Assembly: GCF_008271745.1 (NCBI RefSeq)
Contig: NZ_VKKZ01000010.1
Coordinates: forward strand, 186,001 to 250,000
Origin: Rufibacter glacialis
GTDB taxonomy: Bacteria; Bacteroidota; Bacteroidia; Cytophagales; Hymenobacteraceae
Direction: 5' to 3'
Length of the DNA stretch: 64,000 bases
The notes beneath the pieces are model-generated. The model was not told the DNA's origin, ran no database searches, and worked only from the letters and a program-made list of their open reading frames with translations. This document shows positions 25,396 to 33,264 of this stretch, one piece after another (the stretch's first letter is position 1; each line of letters begins with the position of its first letter). A program made the translations under genes and the position numbers.

Positions 25396-27651
25396 TTATA
25401 CCATCATCAGTTTGTCCGGCGTGATGGGTAATTCTCTGATCCGCTTGCCCGTGGCGTTGAAGATGGCGTTGGCAATAGCCGGGGCTACGCCGATGATGGC
25501 GATTTCCCCGATGCCTTTGGTGCCGTTGGGGTTATTGATCAGGTCGGGTTTGTTCACGAACAGGGAGGAGATATTGGGCGCATCGGCGTGCACCGGTACG
25601 TGGTACTCAGCCAGGTCTTTGGTCACGTACCGCCCAAACCGGTGGTCCATAATTGCGCCTTCGGTCAAGGCCATACCAATACCGCCTACCGCGCCGCCAA
25701 TCATCTGGTTGCCGGCGGTCTTGGCGTTGATGATGGTGCCGGCATCAGCGCAGGAGACCATGTTGGTCACGCGAATCTGGCCCGTCAGGGGGTGTACCTG
25801 CACCTCGGCAAAATGCACGGAGTAGGAGTACATGGAGTATTTCTGCCGGAGACTCGCGTCTGGGCTTGATTCTTCCGTCACTTCCAGCTCCGGTAGGTTC
25901 TGTTGTTTCAGAATATCACCAAAGGAAAGACGGGCCGAAGGGGAGGCCGTCAGGGAAACGTAGCCGTCTTTGAACGTCAGGTTTTCCACGGTGGCGCCTT
26001 TGAAGCTGGTGTCTGAATTGCCGGCTACCATGCTGGTTAAGCGCTTCTTCAGCACCTGGCACACGGCATGCACCGCAGAACCCACCGTAGCCACCGTAGC
26101 AGAACCACCCTGGCTGGGCGAAGGCGGATACAGGGAGCTACCCAACTCAAACACGATCTTCTCGGGCGGCAGGCCCAGGTTTTGCGCCGCAATCTGGACC
26201 ATGGCCGTTCCGGTTCCCGGCCCAATATCCGTGGTGGCGCTTTGCATGACCAGCGTGCCGTCTTTGTGTAAGGTGGCTTTCACTTTGGCGCGGCCGCGGT
26301 TCGCCCCGAAGGTGCCCACGCCCATGCCGTAGCCTACCAGCCATTCGCCGTTTTTCACCATGCCGGGTTGCAGCTGCCGTTTTCTCCAGCCAATCTTCTC
26401 AGCCCCCATCTGCATGGCCTCCTTCAGGTATTTGGTAGACCAGGGCAGGTTCTTCTCGGGGTCTTTGTCGGTGTGGTTGATCAAGCGGAATTCCAGCGGG
26501 TCCATACCAATCACGTAGGCCATCTCGTCAAGCGCACATTCCAGGGCGAAGGCGCCCGTTGCCTCACCGGGGCCACGCATCCAGATGGGCGTGCTTACGT
26601 TCAGGGGCAGGATGCGGTAACGGGTGGTCACATTGGGGCTGGTGTACATCATGCGCGTCTGCTGCAAGGTAGACTCGGTGAACTCCTCGTAAGAAGACGT
26701 CTGCCCAATGGCCTCGTGCGTGATGGCGGTGATTTTTCCGTCTTTGGTGGCGCTCATGCCCACTTTCTGCCACGCATGCGGCCGGTAACCCACCATGGTG
26801 AACATCTGCTCGCGGGTGAGCATGAGTTTTACGGGGCGGTTTACTTTCTTGGCGGCAATGATAGCGGCGGTTTCGTGGGGCCAGGTGTGTAGCCCGTTCC
26901 CAAAAGCCCCGCCCACATAGGTGGCAATCACTTTCACGTTTTGAACCGGAATTCCCCAATCTTTGGCAAAAGCGTTCTGGGTGCCAATCACCGCCTGGGT
27001 TTTGTCATAGACGGTGAGTTTGTTGTCGGCCTCCCAGTGCGCGATGATGGACTGCAACTCCATGGGGTTGTGGAATTCCGTAGGAATCACGTATTCGCTC
27101 TCAATCTTCAGCGGCTCGGTTTTGTAGGCGTCTTCCTTGCCCCGCACGTAGTCATTGAGACCATGCTTGGGGTTGCGTTTGGCCACCGTGGGCAAAACCG
27201 CCTTGGACACGTTTTGGTGGAAATCAGTGGCGTGTTTTTCTACATTGTACTGCACCTTTACCAGTTTGGCCGCGTACATGGCTCGCTCCAAGGTGTCTGC
27301 TACTACCACCGCAATGGGTTGGTCGTTGAAGTGAATCTGGTTATCAATGAAAACCTGTAGGGGCTTGCCCGCGGGTTTAGGCTCGGTGGGGTGCGCCTCC
27401 TGGACATACCCGGGAACTTTAATCGAGTTCTGGTAATGGAGCACAGCCAGGACCCCAGGCGCATTCTCAGCTCTTTTGGTGTCAATGCTTTTGATGCTGC
27501 CCCTGGCGATGGTGCTGCCCACCAAGACGGCGTGCGCCATGTTGGGCAACTCATATTCAGCGGAGTATTTGGCGGCACCCGTCACTTTCTGGCGGCCATC
27601 TACCCGGTCCATCGGCTTGCCAACGGTATCTTGGAAGAAATAATCTTTCAT
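25396..27651 (-). CDS. Molybdopterin-binding subunit of aldehyde oxidoreductase (xanthine dehydrogenase family, YagR/PaoC-like)
   Basis: 751 aa, the large subunit of a three-subunit molybdenum hydroxylase. The N-terminus KPMDRVDGRQKVTGAAKYSAEY matches the family's start. VGGAFGNGLHTWPHE corresponds to the GGxFG molybdopterin motif, and MRGPGEATGAFALECALDEMAY carries the conserved RGP(G) region. The C-terminal GGIGMALTEG and KGIGEIAI include the expected catalytic Glu position. Such enzymes oxidise aldehydes or purines by inserting water oxygen at the Mo centre. No signal peptide is visible; export would be by co-transport with the Tat-bearing FeS subunit. It is the last gene of the operon, 12 nt after the FAD subunit. 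No dedicated cofactor-insertion chaperone is visible. Confidence 0.92.
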   Translation of the reverse strand: MKDYFFQDTVGKPMDRVDGRQKVTGAAKYSAEYELPNMAHAVLVGSTIARGSIKSIDTKRAENAPGVLAVLHYQNSIKVPGYVQEAHPTEPKPAGKPLQVFIDNQIHFNDQPIAVVVADTLERAMYAAKLVKVQYNVEKHATDFHQNVSKAVLPTVAKRNPKHGLNDYVRGKEDAYKTEPLKIESEYVIPTEFHNPMELQSIIAHWEADNKLTVYDKTQAVIGTQNAFAKDWGIPVQNVKVIATYVGGAFGNGLHTWPHETAAIIAAKKVNRPVKLMLTREQMFTMVGYRPHAWQKVGMSATKDGKITAITHEAIGQTSSYEEFTESTLQQTRMMYTSPNVTTRYRILPLNVSTPIWMRGPGEATGAFALECALDEMAYVIGMDPLEFRLINHTDKDPEKNLPWSTKYLKEAMQMGAEKIGWRKRQLQPGMVKNGEWLVGYGMGVGTFGANRGRAKVKATLHKDGTLVMQSATTDIGPGTGTAMVQIAAQNLGLPPEKIVFELGSSLYPPSPSQGGSATVATVGSAVHAVCQVLKKRLTSMVAGNSDTSFKGATVENLTFKDGYVSLTASPSARLSFGDILKQQNLPELEVTEESSPDASLRQKYSMYSYSVHFAEVQVHPLTGQIRVTNMVSCADAGTIINAKTAGNQMIGGAVGGIGMALTEGAIMDHRFGRYVTKDLAEYHVPVHADAPNISSLFVNKPDLINNPNGTKGIGEIAIIGVAPAIANAIFNATGKRIRELPITPDKLMMV

Positions 27652-27663
27652 AAGGAAGGAGGG

Positions 27664-28647
27664 TTAAACGGCGCCTGCCGCGTTTTTCAGGGCCTGCACA
27701 ATGGTGTTAGGACCCAATTTCAACTTGAACTGGTTGTGCTCAAACGCTTTCGCGCCGCGCATGGCCACCTCGGCGGCCTGCCGGAACGTGGCCTCATTGG
27801 CGGGTTTGCCGGCCAGGAACTGCTCGGCTTCCTGCAAGCGCCAGGGTTTGTGCGCCACGCCGCCCATGGCCAGCCTGGCTGATTTGATGTTACTGCCGTC
27901 TAAATCCAGTGCCGCTGCCACCGAGACCAAGGCAAAGGCATAGGAGTTGCGGTCGCGCACTTTGAGGTAATGGACGTTTTTGGTGTACGGGTTCTCCGGA
28001 ACATCCACGGCCATGATCAACTCGCCCTGCTGCAGGTTTGTGTGGATGTGGGGTGTATCACCAGGCAGCCTATGGAACTCCCCAAACGGGATTTTCCTGT
28101 CGCCTTTAGGGCCCGACACCAGCACTACGGCATCTAGCGCTACCAAGGCCACGTTCATGTCACTGGGGTTCACGGCAATGCATTTGTCACTGTGCCCGAA
28201 GATGGCGTGCATGCGGTTATAGCCTTCAATAGCGCTGCACCCGGTGCCGGGTTCGCGTTTGTTGCAGGGCATGGCGGTGTCATAGTAATAAGGGCAGCGC
28301 ACGCGTTGCATCATGTTGCCGCCCACGGTGGCCATGTTCCGGAGTTGCGCCGAGGCGCCTGCGTTCAAGGCCTGAGACAGCAACGGATGCTTCTCCAGCA
28401 CCAATTTGTCCTCGGCCACGGCCCCGTTCAAGGCCAAGGCCCCTATACGGACGGTGCCGTTTTCCCGCTCTATTTTTCTTAAGGGAAGTTTATTGATGTC
28501 TACCAGTTTTTCGGGGTTCAGGACGTCGCGTTTCATGAGGTCTACCAGGTTGGTGCCTCCGGCGATGAACATGGCCGTCTGGTCTTTGGCTACCGTATCA
28601 ATGGCCGCCTTGGGTTTGCTGGGCTTCACGTATTGGAATGGAATCAT
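27664..28647 (-). CDS. FAD-binding subunit of aldehyde oxidoreductase (YagS/PaoB-like)
   Basis: 327 aa CO-dehydrogenase/xanthine dehydrogenase medium subunit. FAD-binding motifs are AMFIAGGTNLVDLMK and LRNMATVGGNMMQRVRC. A Cys-rich insert (RCPYYYDTAMPC, then EPGTGC and DKC) matches the extra [4Fe-4S] site known from E. coli PaoB. It passes electrons from the 2Fe-2S subunit onward. Start ATG 28647 overlaps the upstream gene's TGA by 4 nt (ATGA), indicating translational coupling. Confidence 0.92.
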   Translation of the reverse strand: MIPFQYVKPSKPKAAIDTVAKDQTAMFIAGGTNLVDLMKRDVLNPEKLVDINKLPLRKIERENGTVRIGALALNGAVAEDKLVLEKHPLLSQALNAGASAQLRNMATVGGNMMQRVRCPYYYDTAMPCNKREPGTGCSAIEGYNRMHAIFGHSDKCIAVNPSDMNVALVALDAVVLVSGPKGDRKIPFGEFHRLPGDTPHIHTNLQQGELIMAVDVPENPYTKNVHYLKVRDRNSYAFALVSVAAALDLDGSNIKSARLAMGGVAHKPWRLQEAEQFLAGKPANEATFRQAAEVAMRGAKAFEHNQFKLKLGPNTIVQALKNAAGAV

Positions 28648-29300
28648 ACTTTGTGCCCTCCGTTTTTAACCTCTTTGATGGCGTTCACAATGTTGGGGTA
28701 GGCGCCGCACCGGCAGATATTGCCGCTCATGTACTCCCTGATCTCGTCATCAGAATCAGCGTGGCCTTCTTTGATGCACGCCACCGCGCTCATGATCTGG
28801 CCCGGCGTGCAGTACCCGCACTGGAACCCGTCGTGCTTGATGAAGGCCTCCTGCATGGGGTGCAGCTTATCTCCGTTGGCGAGGCCTTCAATGGTGGTGA
28901 TTTCTTTGCCGTCTGCCATGGCTGCCAACGTGAGGCAAGACAAAACGCGCTGCCCGTCTACGTGCACAGTGCAGGCTCCGCACTGCCCATAGTCGCAGCC
29001 TTTCTTGGTGCCGGTGAGGTGCAGTTGTTCGCGCAGCAAATCCAGCAGGGTGGTACGCGGTTCTATGGAAAGTTTTTGCTTTTTGCCGTTGATGCCCAGG
29101 GTCACTTTCACCTGCTCAAATACTGCGGCTACCTTTTCTTCAAATTTCAGTTCTGCGGCTTTGAGGGCCGCCGGGGGAGCCAACGCCAGCGCCGTGAGCA
29201 AGGATGATTGCTTCAGGAAGGTTCGGCGCGCGTCTGAATGTTGTGCTTGACCACCCTCGCCCTCCGGAAGATGTTGGTCGGGGAATTTATCTTGGGGCAT
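28644..29300 (-). CDS. 2Fe-2S subunit of aldehyde oxidoreductase with Tat signal (YagT/PaoA-like)
   Basis: 218 aa. The N-terminal RRTFLKQSSLLTALALAPPAAL is a twin-arginine signal; note RRTFLK. The plant-type ferredoxin domain has CDYGQCGACTVHVDG...LSC, and the second domain has GFQCGYCTPGQIM and ENICRC-like GNICRCGAY, giving two 2Fe-2S clusters. It is the first gene of the operon and the only subunit with an export signal, so the folded heterotrimer is expected to be carried to the periplasm. A ~35-residue hydrophilic region precedes the Tat motif. The physiological substrate is unknown; related PaoABC detoxifies aromatic aldehydes. Confidence 0.93.
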   Translation of the reverse strand: MPQDKFPDQHLPEGEGGQAQHSDARRTFLKQSSLLTALALAPPAALKAAELKFEEKVAAVFEQVKVTLGINGKKQKLSIEPRTTLLDLLREQLHLTGTKKGCDYGQCGACTVHVDGQRVLSCLTLAAMADGKEITTIEGLANGDKLHPMQEAFIKHDGFQCGYCTPGQIMSAVACIKEGHADSDDEIREYMSGNICRCGAYPNIVNAIKEVKNGGHKV

Positions 29301-29418
29301 ATATCTCTAGGTTGGGGTACGAATTCAACTACTAGTATACGCAGGCAACCCCTTAGAAAGTGTATAAATAACAGGTAAATTCACTCGTTTTTCCGTTCAT
29401 CTGAAATTCCGGGGCATA

Positions 29419-29460
29419 GTTGTTTCCAGGCTAAAATCTGAAAACAAGGCCTGAAACGAG
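29419..29460. repeat. Dispersed imperfect palindrome upstream of GNAT gene
   Basis: GTTTCCAGGC-TAAAATC-TGAAAACAAGGCCTGAAAC. Outer GTTTC/GAAAC and GGC/GCC arms fit the family; the inner part is degenerate. A half-like copy (CGTTTTTCCG...CTGAAATTCCGG) precedes it at 29386-29412. Confidence 0.45.
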
Positions 29461-29512
29461 GGCCTGAGGTCTGATTTTTCTTTTGTCACAGTCTGCACGA
29501 GTCCTTCTTCCG

Positions 29513-29520
29513 TACCTTTG
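29513..29520 (+). promoter_or_regulatory. -7 promoter element of the GNAT gene
   Basis: TACCTTTG matches TAnnTTTG exactly, 15 nt before the ATG at 29536. The nearest upstream TTG is 27 nt away, too far for a good -33, so the promoter is only partly matched. Confidence 0.45.
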
Positions 29521-29535
29521 CCTGAAAATCGTTGT

Positions 29536-30069
29536 ATGTCCGCTCCCCTTTCCCATGCCTTCACCTTCCGTCCAGGAACTTCCGCTGATGCGGCTTTGCT
29601 CGCCGATTTAGGCTGGCGCACCTTTGACGAGACCTTTGCTGCCTACAACAAACCCGAGGACATGGAAGTCTTTCGCCCCACCATGTATGCCCCAGAAATA
29701 CAGGCCGCCGAGTTAGCCGATCCCCACACGGAATTCCTGTTGGTGGAAGCAGCAGGGGAGGCAGTAGCCTATGTGAAATGGAACACCGCCCCGGCCCCCG
29801 CTGAAATATCCGGGAAAAGACCTTTCCAAATTAGCCGCCTCTATCTGTTGAAAGCCTGGACCGGCCGCGGTTTAGGGGATACTTTGATGAAAACGAGCTT
29901 AGGACGCGCGCAGCAAAACGGCCATGACGTGGTGTGGCTCACCGTGTGGGAAAGCAACGAGCGCGCCATCCGGTTTTACCAAAAGTACGGGTTCAAAGAA
30001 GTAGGCGAGTTGGCGTTTGTGTTGGGCGCAGACGTGCAGCGGGATTTGTATATGCAGCGGGAGGTATAG
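29536..30069 (+). CDS. GNAT-family N-acetyltransferase
   Basis: 177 aa from ATG 29536; an in-frame TTG 18 nt upstream would overlap the -7 element and is rejected. The Gcn5-related fold is visible: TFRPGTSADAALLADLGWRTFDETF at the N-terminus, FQISRLYLLKAWTGRGLGDTLM with the acetyl-CoA loop (Q/R-x2-G-x-G/A equivalent TGRGLG), and VVWLTVWESNERAIRFYQKYGFKEVGE as motif B. Members acetylate amines such as polyamines, antibiotics or protein N-termini; the acceptor cannot be told. The stop is immediately followed by the left REP element of the RAYT unit. Confidence 0.9.
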   Translation: MSAPLSHAFTFRPGTSADAALLADLGWRTFDETFAAYNKPEDMEVFRPTMYAPEIQAAELADPHTEFLLVEAAGEAVAYVKWNTAPAPAEISGKRPFQISRLYLLKAWTGRGLGDTLMKTSLGRAQQNGHDVVWLTVWESNERAIRFYQKYGFKEVGELAFVLGADVQRDLYMQREV

Positions 30070-30072
30070 GGT

Positions 30073-30111
30073 GAGACGCTCGCAGGTCCTCCGGACGCTA
30101 CGAGGTCTTTT
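30073..30111 (+). repeat. REP-like element left of RAYT
   Basis: GAGACGCTCGCAGGTC-n-GACGCTACGAGGTCTTTT. The imperfect stem is CTCGCAG/CTACGAG with GAC/GTC at the base and one bulged base. The GACGCT half-motif appears twice. It starts 4 nt after the GNAT stop. Confidence 0.8.
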
Positions 30112-30143
30112 GACAAACGCTTTTGAATCTCGTATATGGCTAA

Positions 30144-30755
30144 ATGCAAAAGACGAAGGATTTAGAGCCTTGTAAGTTCTACCATATTTATACACGAGGC
30201 AATAACACTGAAACGGTTTTCCTGAACCAGGAAAGTTACTTTTACTTCCTGAAGTTATACCGCAAATATGTAGCGCCGTTTGTGCATACTTACTGCTACT
30301 GCCTGTTGCCTAATCATATACATTTCTTGATTCAGGTAAGGGAGGAAGAAGATCTATTCAAAAGAAGCGAACAAAACCAAGAACTGATACCCATACGCAT
30401 CCAAAGGCAATGGGGGCATTTACTAAATGCTTTTACAAAAGCAATGAACACCCGTTATGGGAGAGTTGACAGCCTGTTTCAGAAGCGATTCAGAAGGAAA
30501 GAAGTCACCTCTGAGGCATACTTTACGAACCTGATTTTCTACATCCATTTCAACCCACAACATCACGGCTTAATTCAGGATTTCAAGGATTGGCCCCACT
30601 CTTCTTACCATAGCCTCCTTTCCAAAAAGCCAACTAGCCTGGAGCGCCACACAGTTCTTGAGTGGTTTGGAGGCAAGACCCATTTGGAAAGGTTCCACCA
30701 AGAAAATGCAGACTTTCGCGTCATCACTTCTTTCATAGAAGAAGACGAATTGTAA
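30144..30755 (+). CDS. REP-associated tyrosine transposase (RAYT, IS200-like Y1 family)
   Basis: 203 aa. The N-terminus CKFYHIYTRGNN and the run FYFLKLYRKYVAPFVHTYCYCLLPNHIHFLI match the Y1_Tnp/TnpA_REP fold; the metal-binding HUH motif is His58-Ile-His60. The downstream Tyr-containing helix YFTNLIFYIHFNPQHHG corresponds to the nucleophile region. RAYTs cut single-stranded REP hairpins at specific sites and are thought to spread or maintain REP elements; they are usually domesticated. The gene is intact, with no frameshift, and lies between two inverted REP-like copies whose relatives recur elsewhere in this window. Codon use is more AT-rich than in its neighbours, suggesting transfer. Confidence 0.9.
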   Translation: MQKTKDLEPCKFYHIYTRGNNTETVFLNQESYFYFLKLYRKYVAPFVHTYCYCLLPNHIHFLIQVREEEDLFKRSEQNQELIPIRIQRQWGHLLNAFTKAMNTRYGRVDSLFQKRFRRKEVTSEAYFTNLIFYIHFNPQHHGLIQDFKDWPHSSYHSLLSKKPTSLERHTVLEWFGGKTHLERFHQENADFRVITSFIEEDEL

Positions 30756-30767
30756 TACCGCCAATTC

Positions 30768-30807
30768 AAAAGACCTCGTAGCGTCTGAAAGACCTGCGAG
30801 CGTCTGC
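30768..30807 (-). repeat. REP-like element right of RAYT (inverted)
   Basis: Reverse orientation of the left element with about three central differences. It contains two related half-sites, GACCTCGTAGCGTC and GACCTGCGAGCGTC, and lies 12 nt past the RAYT stop and 13 nt before the radical SAM stop. Confidence 0.8.
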
Positions 30808-30820
30808 ACCAAAAACAACC

Positions 30821-33028
30821 TTACACCACCAACAACCCACGCTCCCGCAGATCCAGCCACGTATCTGTGATGAGGAACTCCTGGAAGGTGAACATCTGGC
30901 CTTGGGGGTAATCCGTGGCTAGGTCTTTTAAAAGATACTTGGTGCCGTAATCCTCAGAAAGGCGGGTGAGCCAGGTATGCAGCCAGTGGCCTACTTCCGG
31001 CGAAGTGCGGATTTCGTATTCCTCGGTTTTTTCCGTGAAGGTGAGCACTGCATTATGGAAGGTGCGGCCTTTTTTGGTTTTGGTGACCACTTCTACCTCC
31101 GGTGCATTTCCCAGCCAAACCACGCGCAGGTTCTGTTTCTCAGAATCCGGCTTGCCAATCGCCTCTACGGCTTGGGCAATCATTGTCTTGGGGTGCGAGG
31201 CCCGTGGTACCTTGAAGTCAAACCAGAACGAAAGCGGCTCCTCCAGGCCTATGCCGTGCATGTAGTTATAGAGCGCTTTCGCCAAACCAGCCCCGAAAAG
31301 CTCGTGGTCGGCGCCTTGCGGGTCTTCGTGCCATAGGTCATTATCTGCAAAGAGGCCGGGTTCCGGACCTACTTTCACCACACCGTATTTCTCGGGGTTC
31401 TTGCCCACCGGGCTGTGCGCCGTCATGGAGAACCGGTGCCAGTAGCCACTCTGGATCACGTTCTGGGCAAACAGTTGCCGCACTACTTCCAAAGAGTCAA
31501 TGGTCTCTTGGGCGGTCTGCGTGGGGAAACCGTACATGAGGTAAGCGTGCACCATGATGCCTGCCGCAGTGAAATCCCGCGTGACGCGGGCTACCTGCGC
31601 AATGCTCACGCCCTTCTCCATCTTCGCCAACAGGCGGTCAGACGCTACTTCCAAGCCGCCCGAGACGGCAATACAGCCACTGGCGGCCAGCAAGCGGCAA
31701 AGGTCGGCGGAGAACGTTTTCTCAAACCGGATGTTGCCCCACCAGGTAATCTTCACGCCCCGGCGCAGCAACTCAATGGCTAAATCGCGCAGGGCCAGCG
31801 GCGGCGCGGCCTCATCCACGAAGTGGAAACCAGTTTGGCCGGTCTGCGCAATGATCTGCTCAATGCGGTCTACCAGCAGGGTGGCGGGCGCGGTCTCGTA
31901 GCGCGAGATGTAATCTAAGGTGATATCACAGAAAGAGCAGCGTTTCCAGTAGCAACCGTGGGCGATGGTGAGCTTGTTCCAGCGCCCGTCAGACCAGAGG
32001 CGGTGCATGGGGTTGAGCACTTCCACCACGCTCAGGTACTCATGCAGGCGTAGGTCACTATAATCAGGCGTACCTACCTCGTGGTGTGGGATATCGGCAT
32101 CCTGGGCGCCGTTAAGGTATTGGACTTCGCCGTTCAGCAACATAAACGTGCGTTGCAGTTGCTCTATGGAACGCTGGCCCTGGAAATGCTCCAGCAGTTT
32201 GAGCCACGGACCTTCGCCGTCATCTAAGGTAATGAAGTCAAGGTAGTGGAAAATGCGGGGCTCACGCAGGCTTCGCAGTTCAGTATTGGGATAGCCACCG
32301 CCCATGAGGGTTTTGAGGTGCGGGTACTTCTGCTTGATGAACTGCGCTAGGCGCAACGCACCGTACAGGTTGCCGGGGAAAGGCACGGTAAACCCCACCA
32401 CGTCCGGCTGTACTTCCTGCAGGCGCTCGTCCAGAATGTCCAGCAGCATCTGGTCTACCAGGTTGGGCGTGGTTTGCAGCTCTTCCTCCAGCGGGTCAAA
32501 AGAGGTGGCGCTCATAGCCAGTTTATCCGCGTAGCGGCTAAAGCCGAAGTGCGGGCAAACCGTCTCCTTGATCAAATCTGCCAGATCCTCCAGGTACAGG
32601 GTGGCCAGGTGGCGGGCTTTGTCTGAAATACCCATGGTGCCGAAAGCTTCCTCCAGATCAGCCAATTGCAGAAACCTGCTGGCCTCCGGCAGAAAGGAGC
32701 CCAGGGCAATGGGGTGGGCCAGGGTGCTGTCGCGGCCCTGCAGAAAGCGGATGACCGGCTCAATGGTGTCCAGGTAAGACTTGCGCAGGCGCACCATGCG
32801 CTGGCTATTGTCAGACAGGTCATAGGTGCCATCTAGAATGGCCTGGAACACCTGGTGCAGGCCTTTCCGGGAGAACAGGCGCAACACCAGCTCCAGCCCG
32901 AAATCTGCCTGCGTGACGTCAAACCCTCTGCCGCGCAGAAAACCTTTGATATAGGCCGTGGCCGGATAAGGCGTGTTGAGCTGAGTGAGCGGCGGCGTGA
33001 GGAGCAGAATTTTAGGAGCGGTTGCCAA
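30821..33028 (-). CDS. B12-binding-domain radical SAM protein
   Basis: 735 aa from a TTG at 33028; no ATG precedes the first beta strand KILLLTPPLTQLNTPYPAT, and a -7 promoter element ends 17 nt upstream. The N-terminal region is a cobalamin-binding-like Rossmann domain (LMGGGYPNTELRSL near residue 245). The radical SAM core has HGCYWKRCSFCDI, with the CxxxCxxC-type cluster near residue 365. The C-terminal ~200 residues have no recognised family. B12-dependent radical SAM enzymes methylate or rearrange unreactive carbons in lipid, bacteriochlorin or natural-product pathways. No clear pathway partner is adjacent. The cobalamin uptake locus 25 kb away could supply its cofactor. Confidence 0.88.
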   Translation of the reverse strand: MATAPKILLLTPPLTQLNTPYPATAYIKGFLRGRGFDVTQADFGLELVLRLFSRKGLHQVFQAILDGTYDLSDNSQRMVRLRKSYLDTIEPVIRFLQGRDSTLAHPIALGSFLPEASRFLQLADLEEAFGTMGISDKARHLATLYLEDLADLIKETVCPHFGFSRYADKLAMSATSFDPLEEELQTTPNLVDQMLLDILDERLQEVQPDVVGFTVPFPGNLYGALRLAQFIKQKYPHLKTLMGGGYPNTELRSLREPRIFHYLDFITLDDGEGPWLKLLEHFQGQRSIEQLQRTFMLLNGEVQYLNGAQDADIPHHEVGTPDYSDLRLHEYLSVVEVLNPMHRLWSDGRWNKLTIAHGCYWKRCSFCDITLDYISRYETAPATLLVDRIEQIIAQTGQTGFHFVDEAAPPLALRDLAIELLRRGVKITWWGNIRFEKTFSADLCRLLAASGCIAVSGGLEVASDRLLAKMEKGVSIAQVARVTRDFTAAGIMVHAYLMYGFPTQTAQETIDSLEVVRQLFAQNVIQSGYWHRFSMTAHSPVGKNPEKYGVVKVGPEPGLFADNDLWHEDPQGADHELFGAGLAKALYNYMHGIGLEEPLSFWFDFKVPRASHPKTMIAQAVEAIGKPDSEKQNLRVVWLGNAPEVEVVTKTKKGRTFHNAVLTFTEKTEEYEIRTSPEVGHWLHTWLTRLSEDYGTKYLLKDLATDYPQGQMFTFQEFLITDTWLDLRERGLLVV

Positions 33029-33044
33029 GGAATCAAATTTAGGG

Positions 33045-33052
33045 CAAAGGTA
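33045..33052 (-). promoter_or_regulatory. -7 promoter element of the radical SAM gene
   Basis: On the minus strand TACCTTTG lies 16 nt before the TTG start; no -33 TTG is found at the right distance. The short leader supports the TTG initiation codon. Confidence 0.45.
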
Positions 33053-33264
33053 CGGAAACGAGTGCTGAGTCTGGTGTTCTGGGTTTAAAAGGCCGGTTTA
33101 CCGGCTGTTTTCCGCAGAAGGCAGGGAAAACGCCTCCAGGCGGGTGCTACAGAAACAGCCAAGGAGGTGGATGAGTTCAGCAATTTCTGCCGGAGAACTA
33201 ACGGGTGCGCCCTGAACTGCCCGTTTTGGCTTTCGTATACAAATAAGGAAAACAATTGAGTACC

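Larger units (their letters stand above)
30073..30807 (+). mobile_element. RAYT transposase gene bounded by inverted REP elements
   Basis: A unit of about 735 bp: left REP-like element, a single transposase gene, right REP-like element in inverse orientation. The flanking elements share all but about three bases over 38. No target-site duplication or terminal inverted repeats of an autonomous IS were seen. This matches the known organisation of REP-associated tyrosine transposases, which are usually single-copy, domesticated and linked to many dispersed REP sequences. Confidence 0.8.
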
